This document shows, piece by piece, positions 8,068 to 12,380 of a stretch of 12,380 nt of DNA. The notes beneath the pieces are model-generated. The model was not told the DNA's origin and did no database searches. It saw only the letters and a program-made list of their open reading frames with translations. This DNA comes from Spirosoma sp. (GTDB lineage Bacteria; Bacteroidota; Bacteroidia; Cytophagales; Spirosomataceae). A program made the position numbers and the translations under genes. Each line of letters opens with the position of its first letter. The stretch's first letter is position 1. The stretch is taken from NCBI GenBank assembly GCA_028288385.1, contig JAQBNX010000331.1:1-12380 (forward strand), given 5' to 3'.

Positions 8068-8163
8068 CGAACGAATGCCTTCTTTTTCGGCTACCTCCAA
8101 TTCCCTCTGACCGTGCAACGTACCTGGTTTCCACATTCATTCGCACAGACAACCGCCCACCGG

Positions 8164-9384
8164 ATGCGGACGGTTGTCTGCTCAAGCCTGCTTGGCGGGC
8201 TGACCTGCTGGCTGCTGGCCTGTACGGATCATCAACTGCCGGGCCAACCGGCCATCAATAAAAGCCGTGTGCAGCGGGCGGTGGATAGCATTCGGCTGGG
8301 CCTGGAAAAAGACCTCCAAAACTCGGTGCCCTCGCTGAACGTGTTTATTCAGACACCGACCGACAAAATCTTTGCTTCCTCGGTGCCAGCGGGTAGCGTG
8401 CCTGTTCTGGAAACGGATAATTTCCGCTTCGCCAGTATTACTAAACACTTTACCGCCACCGCCCTGCTGAACATGTATGAAGATGGCTGGCTGGACTATA
8501 AGGCCCGAATTACCGACCTGATTCCGGGTACTCAGATCCCGTATGTGCCCAACACACCCGAATGGGATTTTCCCTACAAAAATCAGATCACCCTGGAGCA
8601 GCTCCTCCAACACCGGGCGGGTGTCTTTGATGTGGATAATGACCCGGTTCCGGGATTCAATGGCCTATCCTACACTGATTTCACCCAAAATGCGAATCCA
8701 ACTCATCAGTTCACGATTGAGGAAATGATCCATCAACTGGGCATTCACCAGCTTTCCTACTGGGCACCGGGCGTAAATTATCATTACAGTAATACGGGCT
8801 ATGCCATTCTGGGCAAGATTATCGAACGGGTGTATTCGGTCAAAAGTGGAGGGACTAAAACCTACGGCGATTATCTGCAGGATTATGTCGTAGGTTCAAC
8901 CGCAGCTGTACCCGTGGCGATTCATTTTCCCGCCCGGGCCGACGATACCGTATTGCCGGCTCCCCGCGTGGAAGGCACCGTGCGGCATCCCACCAGCACG
9001 ATATCATACGGTGATTATAACATGAGCGCTCAGGTAGGAGAAGGCAATGGGTATGGGAGCATGTCGGCCCTGAATACGTACCTGCGGACGCTAATGAAAG
9101 GCCAGAACGTGCTAACGCCTCAAACCGTGAAGCTCATGCAGATGGATGACCTGGGCAACACCTTCACAAAAAATCTGGGGTATGAAAAAAACGGTGCCAG
9201 AATCGGCAATCTGGCCGTGATCGCGTATGATCCCTTGACGGACGTCTCGGTGGTGGCTTATCTGCCCCTGTGGGATTATACCCAGGGCCCGGATGGAGAC
9301 ATTTCGTTTAAGAAATGCATTAGGGCTCTCTATGACGCAGCGTATGCGGCCCGGGCGGCCTTAGGCTATCCGGGCAGACCCTAG
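8164..9384 (+). CDS. Serine hydrolase lipoprotein, beta-lactamase family, second of a tandem pair
   Basis: A 406-residue paralogue of the preceding gene, 96 bases downstream. From the ATG at 8164 the protein opens with a compact lipoprotein signal ending in LLAC (Cys20). The frame is open back to a GTG at 8113, but that adds 17 polar residues before the signal, so 8164 is preferred. Active-site boxes: S91-I-T-K94 (in FASITKHF), Y208-S-N210 (in YHYSNTGY), and LLQHRAGVFD in common with its neighbour. The usual H-x-G third box is not found; KNG at 342-344 (in YEKNGARIGN) lies where it should be and resembles a classical KTG box. It also has a longer stretch between the YxN and third boxes. The pair therefore probably differ in substrate. 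Asp-His follows the lipidated Cys (CTDH), as in the other lipoproteins here. The exact reaction is unknown. Confidence 0.9.
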   Translation: MRTVVCSSLLGGLTCWLLACTDHQLPGQPAINKSRVQRAVDSIRLGLEKDLQNSVPSLNVFIQTPTDKIFASSVPAGSVPVLETDNFRFASITKHFTATALLNMYEDGWLDYKARITDLIPGTQIPYVPNTPEWDFPYKNQITLEQLLQHRAGVFDVDNDPVPGFNGLSYTDFTQNANPTHQFTIEEMIHQLGIHQLSYWAPGVNYHYSNTGYAILGKIIERVYSVKSGGTKTYGDYLQDYVVGSTAAVPVAIHFPARADDTVLPAPRVEGTVRHPTSTISYGDYNMSAQVGEGNGYGSMSALNTYLRTLMKGQNVLTPQTVKLMQMDDLGNTFTKNLGYEKNGARIGNLAVIAYDPLTDVSVVAYLPLWDYTQGPDGDISFKKCIRALYDAAYAARAALGYPGRP

Positions 9385-9401
9385 CGTTTGGGTCCACTCT
9401 T

Positions 9402-9421
9402 TTTCGCCCTAAACGGCGAAA
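9402..9421 (+). terminator. Stem-loop after the second serine hydrolase gene
   Basis: TTTCGCC (9402-9408) pairs with GGCGAAA (9415-9421) around the 6-base loop CTAAAC, 17 bases after the stop codon. No T run follows directly, so terminator function is uncertain; it could also be an operator dyad for the next gene. Confidence 0.4.
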
Positions 9422-9461
9422 CCAGCACGTAGTTTTATCTTCTTCATTCCATTAAATCCAG

Positions 9462-9483
9462 GGTAATGAATTGGCCAATTACC
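9462..9483. promoter_or_regulatory. Palindrome AATTGGCCAATT with overlapping GGTAAT/ATTACC dyad, possible operator
   Basis: A perfect 12-base palindrome AATTGGCCAATT occupies 9469-9480. GGTAAT (9462-9467) and ATTACC (9478-9483) form a second, overlapping inverted repeat. It lies about 130 bases upstream of the M23 gene start, a reasonable place for a dimeric regulator. No regulator is identified. Confidence 0.3.
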
Positions 9484-9524
9484 AATAACATATCATCTTA
9501 TAAAGCTAAAACTTAAACACGATT

Positions 9525-9587
9525 ATGAATAAGGCATCTTTTAGCTTTTGCTGTGTCTCTGCCTTGCCAGTCTGTCTTCTTGTATAA
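9525..9587 (+). CDS. Possible 20-codon leader ORF upstream of the M23 gene
   Basis: An ATG with an A-rich leader (AAACTTAAACACGATT) opens a 20-codon frame whose product has an MNK start and a hydrophobic, Cys-rich stretch ending CLLV, like a cut-off signal peptide. It stops 22 bases before the ATG of the M23 gene, in another frame. It could be a translated leader, a decayed older start or chance. Confidence 0.2.
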   Translation: MNKASFSFCCVSALPVCLLV

Positions 9588-9609
9588 AAAATCACCCGCC
9601 CAAAGAGCT

Positions 9610-10746
9610 ATGATCTATCGAATCACAGTACTAATCTGTCTTTTAGTCACCGGATTATTTCTGGGTTGTCAGGATCATCCGGTCAATCCAGAGGGCACCC
9701 CCAATGTATCAGCCGCTCTCCCTTTATTGCCCGTTAAAGTGACGAATACGGTTAGCGAATGGCTGGTCTACGATTTGCACTTGCACACTCCCCCGGGCAG
9801 TACGCTTCAAAAAATCGACGTAATGCAGGCCGATAAACTCTTATTGACGTATACGGATTTTTCGGCAAAAAAAGATAATTTTTACCTGGCCCATATCTGG
9901 CTTCCTTATCCCAGGAACGGATGGGATCCGGGTGTCTTAACCAATCGGTTTGAGTTGTCTCAATCCGGCAGGACGAGCGTTATGACGTTCCAGGTGAAGA
10001 CAGACCGTCAATATCCGGATCAAAGACGCGTTGGGTTTCCGGTGCCATCCGGCACCTGGTTTACCGAAGATGCGCCTGACCCCAGCTCCCTCCACACAAG
10101 AGCCCTGTTCCCGTTTCCACAGCCGGTGTTTGACCCCGCCCAGAATGGGTATCTTCTTGGTAATAATCCTCAGCGGTACGCTATTGATTTTACCAAGGTT
10201 GTCGATGGGCTTCCCTACAAAAACAAGGGCGATAAAAACGAAGACTGGTATAACTATAACCTGCCGGTCATGGCCGCTGAGGAGGGTACGGTCGTATTTA
10301 CAGCAGACGGCTTCGCTAATAACGGCACGCCGGGAAAAATAGATTACCCCATAGACTTTACCAACATAACGGGTAATGTGGTCTACATTGAGCATAGTGA
10401 TGGTACGCTGGCTATGTATGCGCACATGATTCCCAACTCCATACGGGTCAAGGTGGGGCAGAAAGTAACGGCTGGTCAGGAACTGGGTCGTTTAGGTAAC
10501 TCAGGCAATTCCATAGCTCCCCACCTTCATTTTCATGTGGTGGCCAACCCGAACAGGAAAAAGCTGGTCAACTACGCCGATGGCTTGTTTCTGGAAGGAG
10601 TCCCTTATTCGTTTCCTGCCTTTAGGAAACTGGGTACCGCACCGGATAATTTCCTGATTCAGCAGCCTGTTGCCAGGTTCACGCCCACAACATCTGAACC
10701 GTTTACCAATGTAATTCCGCAGAAAAGTGCTGTCATCGAGTTTTGA
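9610..10746 (+). CDS. M23-type peptidase-domain lipoprotein with one metal-ligand His replaced
   Basis: A 378-residue lipoprotein whose C-terminal part matches the M23 (LytM/lysostaphin-like) fold; active members cut peptidoglycan cross-bridges and need zinc. From the ATG at 9610 the signal ends FLGC (Cys20). An N-terminal beta-rich region of about 150 residues comes first. M23 signatures: RYAID with Asp193; LPVMAAEEGTVV; MYAHM with His272; KVGQKVTAGQELGRLGNSGNS; and HLHFH with His305, His307 and His309. In the classical HxxxD motif the first His is Arg189 here, so one of three zinc ligands appears absent while the Asp and the HxH pair remain. The enzyme could use another ligand, be weak, or be a binding/regulatory member like EnvC/NlpD-type proteins. 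The upstream GTG at 9553 gives a long polar lead and is disfavoured. It shares CxDHPVNP after the lipid Cys with the next lipoprotein. Confidence 0.88.
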   Translation: MIYRITVLICLLVTGLFLGCQDHPVNPEGTPNVSAALPLLPVKVTNTVSEWLVYDLHLHTPPGSTLQKIDVMQADKLLLTYTDFSAKKDNFYLAHIWLPYPRNGWDPGVLTNRFELSQSGRTSVMTFQVKTDRQYPDQRRVGFPVPSGTWFTEDAPDPSSLHTRALFPFPQPVFDPAQNGYLLGNNPQRYAIDFTKVVDGLPYKNKGDKNEDWYNYNLPVMAAEEGTVVFTADGFANNGTPGKIDYPIDFTNITGNVVYIEHSDGTLAMYAHMIPNSIRVKVGQKVTAGQELGRLGNSGNSIAPHLHFHVVANPNRKKLVNYADGLFLEGVPYSFPAFRKLGTAPDNFLIQQPVARFTPTTSEPFTNVIPQKSAVIEF

Positions 10747-10937
10747 AAAGCCATTTCTCACGTGTGCTTTCAGGGGGCGCCGTGCCACCGCTGATACAGT
10801 CGTGGAAAAAATTAGACTAGCGTTTTTTTAGTTGCTCCACAGTACCCGAGTGATTAGTTACTCGTCACGTTAAACCCAATCGGGCTTATGAAACCAATGC
10901 AATGCCTACTGCCTACGTCTCTTAGGCTGCCCGCCAG

Positions 10938-10988
10938 ATGGCCCGCCTGGGTCTGTCCCTTCTTATGAGCCTGTGTATTCTACTGTAA
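10938..10988 (+). CDS. Possible 16-codon hydrophobic leader ORF upstream of the Tat lipoprotein gene
   Basis: ATG at 10938 encodes MARLGLSLLMSLCILL and stops at 10988, 15 bases before the ATG at 11004. The peptide looks like the beginning of a signal sequence. With the 9525 ORF it makes two signal-like mini-ORFs directly before lipoprotein genes. Translation is unproven and chance is possible. Confidence 0.2.
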   Translation: MARLGLSLLMSLCILL

Positions 10989-11003
10989 GAAACAACCATT
11001 GCC

Positions 11004-12254
11004 ATGATATCACAAAACACCCCAAACAAACTAAATCGACGAAAGTGGCTGCGTGATGCCGCCATTGCCACTACCAGTGCCGCTGTGCTGCCCTCACTGC
11101 TTACCGGCTGTACCGATCATCCGGTGAATCCAGGAAGTGGTCTGGGGAGCGTACCGCCTGGCCCCCCACGACCACCACTCGGGAGCATTCCAGGATTAAC
11201 CCCTGAAGAGTTGAAAAATGCGCATGATAATTTAATCAATATGGTTGAATTCGCAAGAGCGTTATACGATGCAAATAACATAAGTATAACCGGGATATTT
11301 GATGAATTAAAGGGAGACCCAGTTAAGGGACCCCCGAGTTTTACAGAACTTATCATTGACACCATTTCTGAAGTATTAACTGCAAGCTTCGAAATAGCAG
11401 TAGAAGCAATTCCTGGTCTTGGGCCGGTCATCGGGGCGGCAATGGCAGTTGCTACTAAGGGCCTTAACGTATGGATCGAGGAAAAGCAGAATGATTTAAA
11501 AACAAGTGGAAAGGGTTTGAATTCCACAGTAGGAGATTTTGTGTTAAATTACAAGGATATACAAAGTAAAATGACAAGAGCGTTAGACGAGCAGGCAGGG
11601 AGCTCAGCTGACAATTACTACAACTTACGGGAAAAATGGACAGATGTTGAATTAAATGGCAAAACATATACCCTCAGGCAGTTAGCGCAGCTAAATTTCC
11701 CAAGTTATGATAAAAATAGTCCAACTCGAACTCAGTTCGATGATCTAGTAACGAAGGCAAATCTTGGTTTCGAACAATACTTTTGGAGAGCATTGATCAT
11801 ACAATGTGGATTATTGAATAGCAGTATTGCTTTTACCGGAATAAATACACAAAAGCCAGGAGGTGCTGTTGGGTTTGCACGAGATGTAATTTACAAGACT
11901 CAAGATCAAATACCAACTTACACAACAGGCAGCTATCGAATTGTGGACCAAGCTGGTACAGGATATTTTTATTTTACTAATTGGTATTTCACATTCGACT
12001 TTGGTGTGCCATTGTCTGAAAGTGCTGCAAAAATATTATTTAAAGATGATACCCCAGGTCACATCATTAACCCGAAAGGTTTGTGGCCTCGCGACTACGT
12101 TTTTAAACAATTCCATAAAGAAAAACCTAATTGGAATTTGTATGTAAACGACGCTATGGAACGTGATTTGGGCACCGAAGCGGTTCAACATTCTAACCCA
12201 GCCGATGATTTTGGTGGGTTATTGCGCGACTATAAGTTCACCGGGGGGAAGTAA
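11004..12254 (+). CDS. Tat-exported lipoprotein of unknown function with a Gly/Pro-punctuated hydrophobic helical segment
   Basis: I do not recognise the family. The 416-residue product has a twin-arginine signal (N11-R-R-K-W-L-R) and lipobox LTGC with Cys36, followed by DHPVNP as in the M23 lipoprotein. A Pro/Gly linker covers 43-65. Helical segments follow; 114-157 is long and hydrophobic, with IPGLGPVIGAAMAVA at its centre, ending in a Trp, then charged helices to about 215. The C-terminal third is rich in aromatic residues (YFYFTNWYFTFDF near 321-333) and probably beta. The hydrophobic hairpin with a Gly/Pro turn is reminiscent of helical pore-forming toxin domains; that is a resemblance in pattern only. 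The DNA for the signal and tag is GC-rich (38 of 60 at 11041-11100), whereas the body is AT-rich (18 of 60 at 11521-11580) with AGA and ATA codons, suggesting an acquired body joined to a local export leader. Tat export implies folding before secretion. Confidence 0.85.
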   Translation: MISQNTPNKLNRRKWLRDAAIATTSAAVLPSLLTGCTDHPVNPGSGLGSVPPGPPRPPLGSIPGLTPEELKNAHDNLINMVEFARALYDANNISITGIFDELKGDPVKGPPSFTELIIDTISEVLTASFEIAVEAIPGLGPVIGAAMAVATKGLNVWIEEKQNDLKTSGKGLNSTVGDFVLNYKDIQSKMTRALDEQAGSSADNYYNLREKWTDVELNGKTYTLRQLAQLNFPSYDKNSPTRTQFDDLVTKANLGFEQYFWRALIIQCGLLNSSIAFTGINTQKPGGAVGFARDVIYKTQDQIPTYTTGSYRIVDQAGTGYFYFTNWYFTFDFGVPLSESAAKILFKDDTPGHIINPKGLWPRDYVFKQFHKEKPNWNLYVNDAMERDLGTEAVQHSNPADDFGGLLRDYKFTGGK

Positions 12255-12264
12255 AAGAGCTTAA

Positions 12265-12307
12265 CTAAACCCAAATAGAGGTATCATAGTGCCTGTGACC
12301 GGTTTAG
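12265..12307 (+). other. Inverted repeat after the last gene
   Basis: CTAAACC (12265-12271) and GGTTTAG (12301-12307) are perfect complements separated by 29 bases, starting 10 bases after the stop codon. No T run follows. A weak terminator or chance. Confidence 0.25.
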
Positions 12308-12380
12308 GGAACAGACGGGGGCTATAGCCTGGCATTGTGCGATTTGAGGGGACATAGAGCGGGGCAGCCTGGGTTGACTT

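Noticed and set aside
8113..8163. GTG 8113 as start of the second serine hydrolase
   Set aside because: It would place 17 extra polar residues before a compact lipoprotein signal that begins cleanly at the ATG at 8164.
9937..10425. A 162-codon minus-strand frame opposite the M23 gene
   Set aside because: The + strand carries recognisable M23 motifs here; the minus-strand product has no coherent features.
11772..11780. A further GAACAATAC match inside the Tat lipoprotein gene
   Set aside because: Only nine bases match, there is no second half-site 21 bases away and no -7-like box; it lies in coding sequence and is probably chance.

Overview
The window looks like Bacteroidota DNA, most likely order Cytophagales and perhaps a Spirosoma-like genus. 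The evidence is a one-protein hybrid two-component sensor with an AraC-type output domain, start codons with A-rich leaders instead of strong Shine-Dalgarno sites, short outer-membrane beta-barrels cleaved at an A-Q site, -7 boxes close to TAnnTTTG, and many lipoprotein signals. The genus is inferred from style only. All seven genes I accept lie on the + strand. I saw no RNA gene, CRISPR array, transposase or insertion sequence.

Layout. Bases 1 to about 300 hold no gene I recognise. A very large sensor/regulator follows (392-4699): signal peptide, seven visible propeller repeats, Y_Y_Y domain, one membrane helix, histidine kinase, receiver, AraC-type HTH. Two small outer-membrane beta-barrel genes come next (4855-5454 and 5614-6165); the second has no normal start codon where its signal peptide begins. 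After about 650 bases of mostly non-coding DNA come four predicted lipoproteins: two tandem serine hydrolases of the beta-lactamase/DD-peptidase clan (6817-8067, 8164-9384), an M23-type peptidase (9610-10746) and a Tat-exported lipoprotein of unknown function with an AT-rich body (11004-12254).

Two observations link the region. First, the stop codon of the regulator overlaps a pair of near-identical direct repeats with 21-base spacing. The same pair, in the same relation to a TAnTCTTG -7-like box, recurs upstream of the first serine hydrolase. The spacing and position suit an AraC-type activator, so the regulator may drive both the first beta-barrel gene and the lipoprotein cluster. Second, all four lipoproteins carry Asp-His shortly after the lipidated Cys, and the last two share DHPVNP, also nearly identical in DNA. 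This may be a sorting or surface-export tag.

Working model (inference): an envelope-stress or surface-signal regulon in which a periplasmic sensor turns on a beta-barrel and a set of surface or periplasmic lipoproteins acting on peptidoglycan or related substrates. The last protein has a Gly/Pro-punctuated hydrophobic helical segment that could act on membranes, but its function is unknown.
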